Shown piece by piece: positions 42,606 through 53,256 of a DNA stretch of 64,000 nt. The notes under the pieces were generated by a model that saw nothing but the letters and a program-made list of their open reading frames with translations, was not told the DNA's origin and did not search any database. How positions within the stretch are numbered: the first letter of the stretch is position 1; each line of letters opens with the position of its first letter. The stretch is taken from contig WBZZ01002750.1 of the NCBI GenBank assembly GCA_019918135.1, positions 141,501-205,500 of the forward strand. Direction: 5' to 3'. Made by a program: the position numbers and the translations under genes. The DNA comes from Paulinella micropora (lineage: Eukaryota; Cercozoa; Imbricatea; Euglyphida; Paulinellidae).

Positions 42606-43523
42606 TCAATGTCTTCTCTCTTCAACTGTTCTTTTGTTTTCTTTTCTTTCGTTAAATCTTTTACTTGTTCTTTTATTTGTTTTTCTTCGTCTACCGGCAA
42701 ACTTAGTCTTTAATAATTCCCGTGGGCTTACTAACTTATCCGAATTTAATATTAATTTGAAACCGGAACGACCCACGACAGTATAAATCTGTTTGCTGTA
42801 TTGCTTACCACCCTTATAAAATAAATTTCTCTTTAACTCCTTTCGCACCTTGTCGCCTTTTTCAAATTCGTCAATTAAATGGTCCCGTTGAATTCTTTGT
42901 TTATTTTTATTAACACCCTTAAATACATCTATCGGCCTATTTTGAATTGTTCTATGAAATCGCATATTATAAGCATCCACCATATCGTCAATATAAGTCA
43001 GCCAATCAAAATTACCGTTAGTTTCAAATAATATGTCCAACCATCTCCATATTGTTCTTATAACCCGGTCAACGATTGCAAGCGCCCGATGGTCGCCCAC
43101 TTCAACCGTCCGATGCTCAATATTATTCTCTCTGAAATAATCCTTCACAGCTCCTTTATATTTACTTCCGCTGTCGGTTGTAATGGATTCCGGAGTGTAC
43201 GGTATAGATTTTAAAGCTAAATAAACTTCTTTCGCCGTTTTGTTTTTAAGTGGTTTAATGATTAAAAATCTGCTGTGTGTGTCTATCCAAAACAACATCC
43301 AAGCATAGCCTTTATTACCTTTCTTGTCTTTAAGTTTCGACATATCGGCGAGGTCTACGAAAACTTGTTTAAGTGGTTTTTCAGACCATATCGTATTCCA
43401 TTTATCAGTCGGTAATCTTTTTTGGTAATGTATTTCAAGTGCTTGTTGTTCCTTTCTTTCATCCTCATCATCCACAACTTCATCAGTACTATTGTTTTGT
43501 GGATTGCTATGTTTGTGGTCCAT
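42606..43523 (-). CDS. rve-family integrase
   Basis: 305 residues, ATG at 43521-43523. The retroviral-type integrase core shows VFVDLADM (first Asp), then ITTDSGSKYKG (second Asp) and ALAIVDRVIRTI, where the third acidic residue of the DDE triad is normally Glu and here appears to be Asp. FHRTIQNRPIDVF and a C-terminal SH3/chromo-like region (KGDKVRKELKR, YTVVGRSGFKL) follow. It would join the element ends to host DNA. Its stop lies near the end of the facing hypothetical gene, and a zinc-binding ORF lies immediately upstream. The frame is intact. Confidence 0.85.
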   Translation of the reverse strand: MDHKHSNPQNNSTDEVVDDEDERKEQQALEIHYQKRLPTDKWNTIWSEKPLKQVFVDLADMSKLKDKKGNKGYAWMLFWIDTHSRFLIIKPLKNKTAKEVYLALKSIPYTPESITTDSGSKYKGAVKDYFRENNIEHRTVEVGDHRALAIVDRVIRTIWRWLDILFETNGNFDWLTYIDDMVDAYNMRFHRTIQNRPIDVFKGVNKNKQRIQRDHLIDEFEKGDKVRKELKRNLFYKGGKQYSKQIYTVVGRSGFKLILNSDKLVSPRELLKTKFAGRRRKTNKRTSKRFNERKENKRTVEERRH

Positions 43524-43715
43524 CTAATACTTAATGACACCTAATGCTTTATCCTTATATATTAATCTTTCTTTTTTTTCTAGTTCAAAACAATAATTAG
43601 AACAAAACTCATAAGTATAAAATCGGTCGAATGTATCATCAATGGCTGTAATCTGTCTATTAGCTAAACACAAGCTCAATCCACACACATAACAGCAATT
43701 GAAGTCATACAACAA
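43524..43715 (-). CDS. Small Cys-rich, probably zinc-binding protein
   Basis: 63 residues with CYVCGLSLC near the N terminus and CSNYCFE further on, a spacing suited to one zinc site. It abuts the integrase gene on the same strand, so the two may be co-expressed. No family was assigned. Confidence 0.5.
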   Translation of the reverse strand: MLYDFNCCYVCGLSLCLANRQITAIDDTFDRFYTYEFCSNYCFELEKKERLIYKDKALGVIKY

Positions 43716-43773
43716 TTATATAGATATTCCATAATATGAAAACGGACATCAAGTGGTAGGTTCTTAATTTCAC

Positions 43774-44169
43774 TCATACGCTAGTATATTGGAATTTTAA
43801 AAATATCTTAGATGTATCATTATTTTCTTTTTTTGGTTTCTTTGGTTGTCCCGCGTAAACATTAACATTAACACGGCCAGTCTTCTTCCCTCCTTTCTTA
43901 GGCTTGGGCTCTTCCTCTTATTCCTCATTCTCGCTATCATCACTATCCTCGCTTTCTTCTTTCACTTTCTTTTTTACCACTTTCTTTTGTTTCTGTTTGG
44001 TCTTAAGTTTCATACCAGCAACACGTCGTGCAACAATATCTACAAAGTCCTGTTCGACTTCTTCTTCATCAGAACTGCTTTCCTCACTTTTCTCGCCATC
44101 CCTACCATCTATCATATCCCTAGCCAACTGCTTCTTAGACACGTGGTCCATCCGCTGTTCCTCAGTCAT
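43774..44169 (-). pseudogene. Small charged protein with in-frame TAA
   Basis: ATG at 44169 overlaps the stop of the upstream gene (ATGA). 83 acidic/basic codons are followed by TAA at 43918-43920. The same frame continues for 47 codons (EEEPKPKKGGKKTGRV, ending KFQYTSV) to TGA at 43774, so the stop looks like a point mutation in a ~131-residue gene. No family was recognised. Confidence 0.5.
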
Positions 44170-44306
44170 TCTTTTACATTCTTAGCCTCTTCCTCCGCTA
44201 GTAATTCCTTAGCACTCTCAATCTTTCTCTGCCTCACGTACTGTTTCTTCATTACAGTCGCTTTTTCAAGGTTCTTTATGGCAATCTCTCTATTACCTCT
44301 CGGCAT
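44166..44306 (-). CDS. Small basic helical protein (46 aa)
   Basis: ATG at 44306, TGA at 44166-44168, overlapping the next ATG by a 4-base ATGA. The product begins MPRGNREIAIKNLEK and is rich in Lys, Arg and Glu. The overlap argues for a real two-gene unit transcribed away from the fibre gene. Confidence 0.45.
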   Translation of the reverse strand: MPRGNREIAIKNLEKATVMKKQYVRQRKIESAKELLAEEEAKNVKE

Positions 44307-44371
44307 TCTCGGTTATATATCTAACCAAAAATAATTTTTATTCGGATTAATTATTATCCAAAATATATACA

Positions 44372-47300
44372 ATGAGTCAATATAAATCTCTCTCAGGCTT
44401 GAATGAAATCTCCACAGATAGCCTTTCAATCGCAAACTTAGACTTAACGAATACGAACATAGTGGGCTTAAACACAGACAGAGTGCCAGAAGATGCTGAC
44501 TCCGTAAATCTTTATTATACTGACGGCCGATTTGATGCGAGGCTGGCTACCAAAAACACAGGATACATTAAAGAAGGAAGCCGTTCATACTACACAGAAC
44601 AACGAGTGAGGGACAACGACGAGGTTAAAGCCTCAACTCAACACCGCTCTAATACATCCAATCCACACCAAACCAGCCTAGTTAATCTGTTAGACACAAA
44701 CATGTTGGCCAATACTTAACATATAATGATGTAGACGGCAAATGGAGAAATACCTACCTCGGGTCAATTAACACACTTTCTGATGTAGTCATAACCGCGC
44801 CAATAGCCACTAATAGTTATCTAACATATAATTCAATAAACTGGGTAAATAAAACCTTTCCGATAAATGTTGATGAATTCGGCAGCATTAGTATGGGAGG
44901 TAATTTGAATATAACAGGAGTGAATTTAATAAGTACCAAAGATGTTGATACTTGGATAACAGAACACGAGGCGAATAATGATAAAGTGTCAGCAGATGGT
45001 TCAATTAACACACACAGCAATGTATTAATTACAAGCACACCCGCCGATAACCAACTGCTTATTTATAGCACGGGACAATGGAGAAATGTGGCATCGCCTG
45101 TTCTGAGATTAGACAGCACCGCTAATATGGCAGGAGCGCTAAATATGGGAGGGTTTAACATAACAAATGTGGGCACGGTTGACAGCATTGATGTTTCTGC
45201 CCTTGATACTGCTGTGGTTAAACTGACAGGAGACCAAACCATAGGAGGAACAAAAACATTCAACAACCAAATTTCAATGGGCACTAATCTGGTTCCAACG
45301 TTAGCAGACCATGTAGCTAACAAAAAATACATCGATGATAATTGTGTGAAATTAACAACGGACCAAACGATAGCAGGAACGAAAACATTCAACAACCAAA
45401 TTTCGATGGGTACTAATCTGGTTCCAACATTAGCAGACCATGTAGCTAACAAAAAATACATTGATGATAATGTGTGAAATTAACAACGGACCAAACGATA
45501 GCAGGTAATAAAACATGTACACTCTGTTTAACAGCAAACGACAAAATAACAACAGCAATAGATAAACTAACAATCATAGGAAGAACAACAAAATCAGTAG
45601 GAGCAACAGGGTGCTTAGAGTTATATGGCACATCATCTAATATTGCTGGTCCACACATACAAACAGTGACTAGTCAAGACAATAATCCAGCCTTTCAATT
45701 ACTCACTTGGACACACGACAACATTACATTAAATTTCGATTGTTATTTTAATAACACAAACTGGATATCAAGCCACTGAATATCTTAGATTTCAAAAGGT
45801 GGTAGTAAATTGAATTTCTCATATGCAAATATAACGGCTGGAAATGTTATAAGTTGGACTACGGCACTTACTCTGGACAATGCTGGTTTATTAACAACAA
45901 AAGCAATAACAGCGAGTGGACTAATAACGGCGAATGCGGGAGTATCAACGATCACATTAACAACGAGCGACAACGTGGTAGTAGGTACTGGAAAAAGCGT
46001 TTTCATTGATAGAAGTGGAACAACGATAAATAATAAACGGGTTTTATGGGATGGAGGAACACCATCAACGACAGCATTTCTGGTTTTTGGCGTTGCTAGC
46101 CAAACTTTGCTTTATAATGTTAATGCTTCAACTGATAGCCATGTGTTTTATTATGGAGGCACAAATGAATTATTTAGAATTAACAACACAGCAATTACGG
46201 CTTCAAAGTCAATAATAGCAAATGGAGAATTAAATATGAACAGCCAAAATATTACAAATGTAGGCTCACTAAATGGAAGAGTTGTTTCAGCTTTGTTTAC
46301 AGAGCACGATGCGAACAAGGCGAAAGTGTCCGCAGATGGGTCAATTGATACTCATTGCGATGTAATTATTACAACACCCGCAAACGGACAATTATTAACA
46401 TACAACGGCTCTAACTGGGTAAATTCCACTAGGTCGTTGGTTTTCCTTGCTTTGTCGGGCGGGACAATGACAGTATATGTTAAATATGGGGCGTCTACTT
46501 TTACTTTATATACCGCCCCGCAGGCTATGACAAGTAATAATTCTGGGGGATTTGTCGCGTCTGCTTCAGATGAATTTTATCCAGCGTATTATGCTTTTAA
46601 CGCCGACCAGAACAATTATTAGTCTACCAACATATAGTACAACGACACTACAGGAGTTTATACAAGAGTACCAGCAACTACGAATACTTGGGGAGGAACA
46701 CCATACACAGGCGAATACATAAAAATTGACTTAGGAGCAACATACAGGATAAAAAATTATTATGTTAGGTCTTCGTCCGCGAACTTATTGAAACAACTCC
46801 GAGTATTTAGTATGTTGGAGTAAGCACAGATAATATTACATACACATTATGGGATAGCAGGAGTGGAGAGGCTTGGGCTTCACAAACAACTAAAACATAT
46901 TCGCCTGCTTCAAATGCTTCTGCTAGATATATCATATTCGTTGTGAATAAGACGGGAAGTGGCGGAACTTCATTTAGAAGCCAACCCCGTATAGCCAGTC
47001 TGTATTTTGATTATGAGACATATAATTATGACATAACGAATATTACAAAATATGACGAGTTACACATTAACAACAAGCGGAGCAATAACAGCTAGCGGCT
47101 TGATAACGGCGAGTGGAGAATTAACTGGGACTACTTTAACAGCTAGCGGATTAATCACGGCGAATGCGGGAGTTGATATGAAAAGCCAGACATAACAAAC
47201 TTAGCCACTCCATCAGCTTCAACAGACGGGGCGACGAAAGGCTATGTAGATACATTAGATGGGCAGAATGTGAAATTAACTGGAACTCAAACGATGTCAG

Positions 47301-48600
47301 GAACAAAAGAATTCAGTGGAATATTGGCGACTTCTCTCGGCGTCCCGTGTATAATTGGCAGAAACACAAAAGGGACAGCTGCGACAGGGGGCTTAGAATT
47401 ATATGGAACCAACAACAATATGATTGGACCGCACATACAAGCATTCGTTCATACATCCGTTTATCCAACATTTCAATTATTGAACTGGGGTCAAGACAAT
47501 ATTAATTTGTATTTTGATTGTTATTTTAACGGCACAAGCATATTATATTCAAATACATCATCAAATTTCCTAATAGCGAAATACACAAATAAACTCAGTT
47601 TTAATTACAAAAATAGGGGAACACTCTGACAAGCAATAACAATGAGTGAAGCAATGAACATAAGCACTGCGGGACTAATAACAGCAAATGCGGGCATATC
47701 CGTTGTTAATAGCACAGCAGACATAAGAGGAGAAGCAAGAAGTGGGTTGCACGCATCTCCAGTAGGATTAAATGTTTCAGCCAATCTCGGTCAAGCTTCT
47801 GGGGGCGTTGAATTCAGACACAGCAACTGGACACAGGGAGTTGGTTTTGGTTATAATTCGGTATATGCCACGGGAAGCAGTACAGACCAAGAGTTGAATT
47901 TATACTCAAGAGGAGCAAGCCAGAGATTTATGCCAGAAGTGCTATGACTTGCTCTTCAACACTAACATCATCAGGATTATTAACAGCGAGTTCTGTAATA
48001 TCAATAGCAGTAAGTGGCGGAGGGGCAACGACGATAAGTCAGAGGTCAAGTTATACAAACCAGCCACTTATTCAATTAAAGGGAAATGCTAGCGCTAATT
48101 ATTCTTGTATTTGTAATGATGGAAATTTAACATTCTTTAATACATCAAACTCAACGGAAACCCGAGTAATGGATGGATTTATCAAACATTAGGAGCAAAC
48201 GTTTGGTCTTCTGGTTCTGATAGAAGAGTAAAATCAGATATTGAAACATTAGACTGCGGGGATTGTTGCGAGAAACTAATAAAGATAGACTGCTTTTCAT
48301 ATTATTGGAATCAGACGAGAGAAAAGAAAGAAAGAACCGAGGATTTATTGCAGACGAGGTAAAAAAAATATTTCCTGAATTTGTATCTGAAAGTGGAATG
48401 AAGGCAGATGATGGGGAAAGCAACCTTGAAGGAGTATCATATATGGAATTTATACCAATATTAGTCAGTGCTTTTCAACATATGGCGGAAAATGTAGTTA
48501 ATTTAGAAAAAGAAAATAAAACTTTACTTAATATATTACAAGATCAAGCAAACCAATTAGCAGAAATCCGAGCAGTCGTATTTCCTCCAAATGTCCCCTA
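44372..48600 (+). pseudogene. Long fibre protein with C-terminal S74-type chaperone, fragmented
   Basis: ATG at 44372. About 1,400 codons spread over several frames, with shifts near 44712, 45470, 45775, 46800, 47150, 47640 and 48200-48270, and TAG at 46619-46621 and 46634-46636. Two near-identical tandem modules (about 45216-45344 and 45345-45476; DQTIAGTKTFNNQISMG) and repeated LITANAG units resemble phage tail-fibre repeats. A segment at about 46580-46790 reads like an F5/8-type carbohydrate-binding domain (EYIKIDLGATYRIKNYYV). The C terminus has the intramolecular chaperone pattern: SDRRVKSDIE, RGFIADEVKKIFPEFV, VSYMEFIPILVSAF and a coiled coil. The chaperone normally trimerises the fibre and then cleaves itself off. 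The likely role is host attachment. Confidence 0.75.
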
Positions 48601-48932
48601 GATTACACCCTCCACCACCAGTCATAGAAGTAGATGGCGACCTCACACCAGAGTTGAAGAACCGTGTGATTGATGTCTAAATTAAGCAGGAAGAAAAGAA
48701 ATTAGACCACGAATACGAGGACAGCTGGGATTGCTATTTGACTAAGCGAAAAACCGACAGCCGACTCATTAATTATCTGTTTCAAATGGCTATCATTATC
48801 GCGATTATGCCCCTTTGTATCGTGAGGCTGTCTGAAAAGAACTTACCGTGTGAGGTTGCCAACACTTATGTAGGTATTTTAACTTTACTTATCGGCATTT
48901 GCCTTCCATTGCCTTCTAGTTCAAAGAAGTGA
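48591..48932 (+). pseudogene. Small single-pass membrane protein with in-frame TAA
   Basis: ATG at 48591 overlaps the fibre end. 29 codons with a Pro-rich start are followed by TAA at 48678-48680. The same frame continues (IKQEEKKLDHEYEDSW) into a hydrophobic segment (FQMAIIIAIMPLCIV) and a second (YVGILTLLIGICLPL), ending at 48932. About 113 residues if the stop is a CAA or AAA mutation. Function unknown. Confidence 0.5.
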
Positions 48933-48945
48933 AACCCGGTTTTTG

Positions 48946-49167
48946 TTAGCATTCAAACGAATAGATTTTATACCACGAAGCATCATTTGAACATATTAAA
49001 GGTTTAGCTTCATCAAAACTAATACACCAATCACTCATCGGTTTATACACACATCCTTTTTGAATAAAATAAAGACAACTTTCATTCTTTTTTTTGCCGA
49101 CCCGTGAATAGAAGTCACAGGCGGACCGACCTAACACAGAGCACACAAATAATAATATGAATAACAT
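48946..49167 (-). CDS. Small secreted-type Cys-rich protein
   Basis: 73 residues starting MLFILLFVCSVLG, a good signal peptide, followed by a short mature part with seven Cys. It lies between two plus-strand genes. No family was recognised. Confidence 0.5.
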   Translation of the reverse strand: MLFILLFVCSVLGRSACDFYSRVGKKKNESCLYFIQKGCVYKPMSDWCISFDEAKPLICSNDASWYKIYSFEC

Positions 49168-49189
49168 AATATATTATACACAATATAGT

Positions 49190-49558
49190 ATGACTGATTT
49201 CAAATACCAAAAGATTATTTTTCTGATCAATGATTTTCCAGGCGGGGTTAATGGTAGCAAGACATTTGACAAAAACATTCAAATGAACTTTACACCGACT
49301 AGAATGAATGTTAAGTTTATCCACTTTATGAATGATATGACGGAAACGAAAACAAAAATCCTTCATATGGACCGCATCGGGATTATTGGCACATTCGCAG
49401 ACAGCAACATCGCGAACATTTCCAATCTCAGCTACAACTTGGTAGTAGGTTGGTCCGATGGGGTTTACACATTTAGAGTACTTAAAACGGACAATGGCAA
49501 TATTGAGACTGACCAGCTAGCTGGAAGAATTGTTATTTGTTTAGAATTTTTGGCTTAA
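49190..49558 (+). CDS. Hypothetical protein of the morphogenesis block
   Basis: 122 residues from ATG at 49190 (chosen over an upstream in-frame ATG because of its position just before conserved-looking sequence, MTDFKYQKIIF). It has β-rich composition, ends LAGRIVICLEFLA and is followed after 14 bp by the ATPase gene. It is probably a virion or accessory protein by position only. Confidence 0.5.
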   Translation: MTDFKYQKIIFLINDFPGGVNGSKTFDKNIQMNFTPTRMNVKFIHFMNDMTETKTKILHMDRIGIIGTFADSNIANISNLSYNLVVGWSDGVYTFRVLKTDNGNIETDQLAGRIVICLEFLA

Positions 49559-49572
49559 TAAAATATAGAGTG

Positions 49573-50400
49573 ATGGAAAAAATTAATGATGTACGAGTTA
49601 GACCAGTTAAGCAAAACGGAGATGGAGACAAGTTGGCAAAAGGACATAAGTTATTTGATGAGCCGTTCGCTAATATTTTTCTTCTCGCTGGCAAGAAGAG
49701 TGGCAAGACGACCGCACTATTCGAAATCTTGAAACGAACGACCGACAAAAGGACCCGCATTGTTATTATAGCCAGCACGATACATAAGGACCACATTTAC
49801 AAAGAAATGGTTAAGCACTTCAAGAAGAAGGGAAACCCGATGGCGATATATACATATTTGAAAACGGACGACTACAATGTGATCGATTACGAGTTAGACA
49901 AGCTGAATAAACCCGATGAAGAGCAAGAAGAAGGAGAGATTGTGCGGGACGAGAAAGAGGGAGAACCAAAGCCAAAGTTTTTTTTTTTTGGAAAAGAAGA
50001 AAAGAAGAAGCAGGAGGGAGGCGAAAAAGTGGAGAGACCGAGCAAATACATTACACCAGAAGTCGTGTTCGTGTTAGATGACCTCGGCTCAGGCTTGAGA
50101 GATAAGTCCGTGAGCGACCTGTTGAAAAAAAATAGACACTACAAGTCAAAACTGATTATGAGCTCGCAGTATCTAAACGACTTACGGCCTGAGGCAATTA
50201 AACAGCTGGACTACCTCCTTATTTTTCCTGGACAGAGTGTTTATAAAATAGAACTCGTGTATAAACATCTGGACCTCGGCTACGACCTCGATTACTTTAT
50301 TGAAAAATACCACGAGGCGACGAAAGAGAGATTTAACTTTTTGTATGTTGATGCGGTATCGCACGAACTGAGGCAAAATTTCAATAAACGATTTTTATGA
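49573..50400 (+). CDS. A32/FtsK-type DNA packaging ATPase
   Basis: 275 residues, ATG at 49573. Walker A is FLLAGKKSGKTTALFEIL (about residues 38-54) and Walker B is VVFVLDDLGSG. A Lys/Glu-rich insert lies between them. MSSQYLNDLRPEAIKQLDYLL follows in the place of the sensor region. In Polinton-like viruses and virophages this ATPase pumps the genome into the capsid. It sits directly upstream of the capsid block. The frame is intact. Confidence 0.85.
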   Translation: MEKINDVRVRPVKQNGDGDKLAKGHKLFDEPFANIFLLAGKKSGKTTALFEILKRTTDKRTRIVIIASTIHKDHIYKEMVKHFKKKGNPMAIYTYLKTDDYNVIDYELDKLNKPDEEQEEGEIVRDEKEGEPKPKFFFFGKEEKKKQEGGEKVERPSKYITPEVVFVLDDLGSGLRDKSVSDLLKKNRHYKSKLIMSSQYLNDLRPEAIKQLDYLLIFPGQSVYKIELVYKHLDLGYDLDYFIEKYHEATKERFNFLYVDAVSHELRQNFNKRFL

Positions 50401-50403
50401 TTT

Positions 50404-50434
50404 TATTATTATTTATTTTGTTCCATATATTATA
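50404..50434 (+). promoter_or_regulatory. Candidate promoter of the basic core-type gene
   Basis: T-rich block TTATTATTTATTTTG followed after a few bases by ATATATTATA immediately before the ATG at 50435. One of at least five similar upstream regions in the element. Confidence 0.4.
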
Positions 50435-50755
50435 ATGGTCGTGAAAACAACAAGGATTGAAGTCATTCCAACAGTCGGAAAAATAACAAGAAACTCAAAC
50501 ACAATGACGGGCGGAAAAAAGAAAACTGGTCGCAAGAAACAAAAGGGTTGTGGGCAAAAGGAAGGTAAAATAAACTGGGAAAAGGTCGGCATTACATTTA
50601 GGTCTATTAATAACTATTTGAAAAAAGACAAAACAATCTCTCGCTTAGCTGGAGCTTTGGATAGGGTTGGCGTTCCTTATGCTGACAAAGTTCAAAAGGT
50701 TGCGAGCGATATGGGATACGGAAAGCAACGAGGTCGTGGAGCACTTAAATTTTAA
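50435..50755 (+). CDS. Small basic virion/core-type protein
   Basis: 106 residues, Lys/Gly-rich first half (GGKKKTGRKKQKGCG), a central helix, and a C-terminal MGYGKQRGRGALKF. Small basic Gly-rich proteins in this position of Polinton-like genomes are thought to condense DNA or line the capsid; that role is inferred. The upstream sequence carries the T-rich plus ATATA motif. Confidence 0.5.
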   Translation: MVVKTTRIEVIPTVGKITRNSNTMTGGKKKTGRKKQKGCGQKEGKINWEKVGITFRSINNYLKKDKTISRLAGALDRVGVPYADKVQKVASDMGYGKQRGRGALKF

Positions 50756-50772
50756 ATATTAAACTAAACTTT

Positions 50773-50798
50773 CTATTATTTTTTGCTAACAATATAGA
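50773..50798 (+). promoter_or_regulatory. Candidate promoter of the protease gene
   Basis: CTATTATTTTTTG, then AATATA just upstream of the ATG at 50799; same bipartite layout as the other late-gene leaders. Confidence 0.4.
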
Positions 50799-52304
50799 AT
50801 GCGAAAGAAACTTAAACAACGACCGCCGAGGATATACAAAACGAAGGATGGTCGGCCATATATCAAAGTAAAAGCTAAGAGAGCATATCTAAACTTTGGA
50901 AAGAAGACAAATGACTTATCAACACTTCAAATCGTTAAGCTATTTATGAAATACTTGAACAAACCAAAATCAAAGAGGACGAAGACAAAGAAGGAAGATA
51001 AGAAAAAAGTTCAAAGTTTAGCAGAGATTGAACAGAACACGAGAACCGCAATTCAAGACCACTTAGACAAACTTAAAAAAGAAAAGTATGAGGGTATTGA
51101 GGCTATTGATAAAAAGGAAAAGTCTGCACGTGAGGAAATGGAAGCGGATAAGAAAATGCAAGAAAGAAAAGACCTTGCCGATGCGAAGGAAAGACAGGAA
51201 GAAATAGACAGGGAAATGAAAAAGGAACGACTTATCCAGGAACTAAATGCTGAACGACGCCATATTAACTGTGCCAGTAGCACCACCTATGATACAACCT
51301 CCACCACCTCCACCAGGGCAACCACCACCAAGGAAAAGAAGAGGCGTAATTGTAGAGGATTTACAATCCAAAGAAGAACTCAAAAAGACAAATAAAGAAA
51401 GATTAATTGATAATATGCTTGATGAGAAACTGAGAAGGAACGGAAAGGAAAAGATAATAATGAAACTATTGTTAATAAACTACTGCAACTAGGTATCACA
51501 ATTCCAGATGTTAAACCTCCGAGGGGGTCAATAAACTATAAGGAAATGTTAAGAATTTGGCTTTACAAAAGTAAAATTCCCGCAATTGAAACAGCCACAT
51601 CACCAGAGCAAGCTTGGCAAAATCTTGATTTGTGGTTGGAGTTTGCGATAGAAAATAAAAAGAAAGCTAAAATAGAAGAAGAGTCAGAATACCCCGTTAA
51701 TGAAGAGCCCGCCGTTGAAGAGCCTGATGATGTAAAGACAGAGGCGAAGGCGGAGGAAAAGGTAGATGAAGACAAAGATTTGGTAGATAGTCCAAGTGAA
51801 GAAGAGGATAGTGAGGGGGATGGTAAATCGGGAACGGGTCGAGGCTTAAGGACGAATGAAATAGACGACATTATGAAAAAACATACTTGGTATTTGGGCA
51901 CGATAGCTAGCGACCAAATCAACAAGCTAAAACCAGAAAAAAGAAAAAAGTATGGTTTTATTATGAACACACAAAAAAGTTTGCAACCAGGTCAGCATTG
52001 GATGGCTGTCTGGGTAAGCATAAACGGCGAAAGGAGTGTTGAAGTTTATGACCCGCTAGCAGAATATGAGCCGACGGAACTTTTCCAACATCAAATGAAA
52101 CAGCTAATAGATAAAAGTCGACCCGATAGTTATTTATTAATGAAGGTTAATCCAGTAAAACAACAGAGTGATACAAGTGATACCTGCGGATGGCACTCAA
52201 TGCGGTTTCTTTTAGAGCGGGCGAAAGGAACCCGATTTAAATTCGCCAGTGGATGGACTGATTTGAAAGAGAAGGAAGCGGAGGAGTTGAAAGCGCAGAA
52301 CGGT
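50799..52304 (+). pseudogene. Adenain/Ulp1-like cysteine protease with long N-terminal extension, frameshifted
   Basis: ATG at 50799. The frame shifts near 51245 and 51470 but reads coherently across: a basic N-terminal domain (YIKVKAKRAYLNFG), a coiled coil, a Pro-rich stretch, then a helical and acidic linker. The protease domain follows (about 51880-52270) with GQHWMAVWV (catalytic His), VEVYDPLA (Asp), VKQQSDTSDTCGWH (Gln and nucleophile Cys). In adenoviruses and Polinton-like viruses this enzyme matures capsid proteins. The true C terminus is displaced: homology ends near 52304 at the left breakpoint of an inversion, and the frame then reads antisense capsid sequence to 52361. Confidence 0.75.
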
Positions 52305-52640
52305 ATTCGTGTTGTTGCTCGTTATTGTGTATGTGTAATGGTTTGGACTGTCTGCGGTTAGCACTTCGGCCAGCTTATTTTTTAAGTTGTTCATTGTATA
52401 GTTGCCCTCTGGTATCTTAATGAGTGCCTCGTTGCCGTTTTCGCTCAGAGTAAAAGTGCTGTAAGGACTTTCCACAGAGTAATATGATTTCGGAACATAG
52501 ATATGAAGTATTTTACAATGTGTCGGGTTGTCTAACCCCTTCATATCGATGGAGTGAGTGAAATCACTGTCTGTGCCGTTTATCCTATTTTTGCTGTTGA
52601 CATAGTAAATGTTAGAGCTCCTACCTCCCCTATAATCCAT
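52305..52640 (-). pseudogene. Minor capsid (penton-like) protein, N-terminal half, inverted
   Basis: ATG at 52640. It encodes SSNIYYVNSKNRINGTDSDF, HIYVPKSYYSVE, FTLSENGNEALIKIPEGNYT and ADSPNHYTYTITSN, the N-terminal jelly-roll pattern of Polinton-like minor capsid proteins. Near 52305 the frame runs into antisense protease sequence. The missing C-terminal half lies on the opposite strand from about 52700. The AT-rich sequence before the ATG (52641-52690, minus strand) resembles the promoters of the other late genes. Confidence 0.75.
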
Positions 52641-52699
52641 CGCACACCTATATCATTAGAAAAATATTTTTTTGTTTTAATTGGTTAGATGTATGTATC

Positions 52700-53181
52700 A
52701 AAGGGACCCAGAAGACGGTAAGTTATTGTTTACAGTTGCTACCAACCCCATTAACATTCAACCGCGGTTTGTATTTGACGGCGAAACTCACATCCACGAA
52801 GTAATGGGTTTTGACCGCGACTCAACATATTTATTTGCTAATAATAACTTGAGGTCCCCAAATGTCATAATCTTGACGGGCGAAAAAACATTGTATCTAC
52901 AGTCGGACCTCATTGGCGAAGGCGATAACCACGTATTACAGGAAATATACACAGCGAATGAAATCCCGTTTGGCTCTGTTATCTACGATGGCTCTGGAAG
53001 TGAATACGGAAAACGACTATCTACAAACTCAAACAATGTGTATCGGTTTTATTTGAATGACGAAAACGACCAACCCATTAACCTCAACGGGCTCGGCATT
53101 GTAATGACATTGTTGATTTATCGCGAGACGAATTATTTTAATTTATTTTCATCATTTTTTAATTTGTTGAAATCTCGTTAA
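52700..53181 (+). pseudogene. Minor capsid (penton-like) protein, C-terminal half
   Basis: A plus-strand frame with RDPEDGKLLFTVATN, VMGFDRDSTYLFANNN, LYLQSDLIGEGDNHVLQEIY, YGKRLSTNSNNVYRFYLNDE and LNGLGIVMTLLIYRE, which is the C-terminal part of the same protein family. It lacks its own plausible N terminus. With 52305-52640 it would make one ~270-residue protein if the intervening segment were turned round. It is followed by the major capsid gene, the usual order. Confidence 0.75.
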
Positions 53182-53185
53182 TTTT

Positions 53186-53220
53186 ATAATTATTTATTTT
53201 TTATCTATAAGATATAGTGT
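53186..53220 (+). promoter_or_regulatory. Candidate promoter of the major capsid gene
   Basis: TTATTTATTTTTTATC followed by AGATATAG, about 40 bases before the ATG at 53257. Confidence 0.4.
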
Positions 53221-53256
53221 CGTTAATTTACAAACTACAAAACTGAAAAAAGAAAA

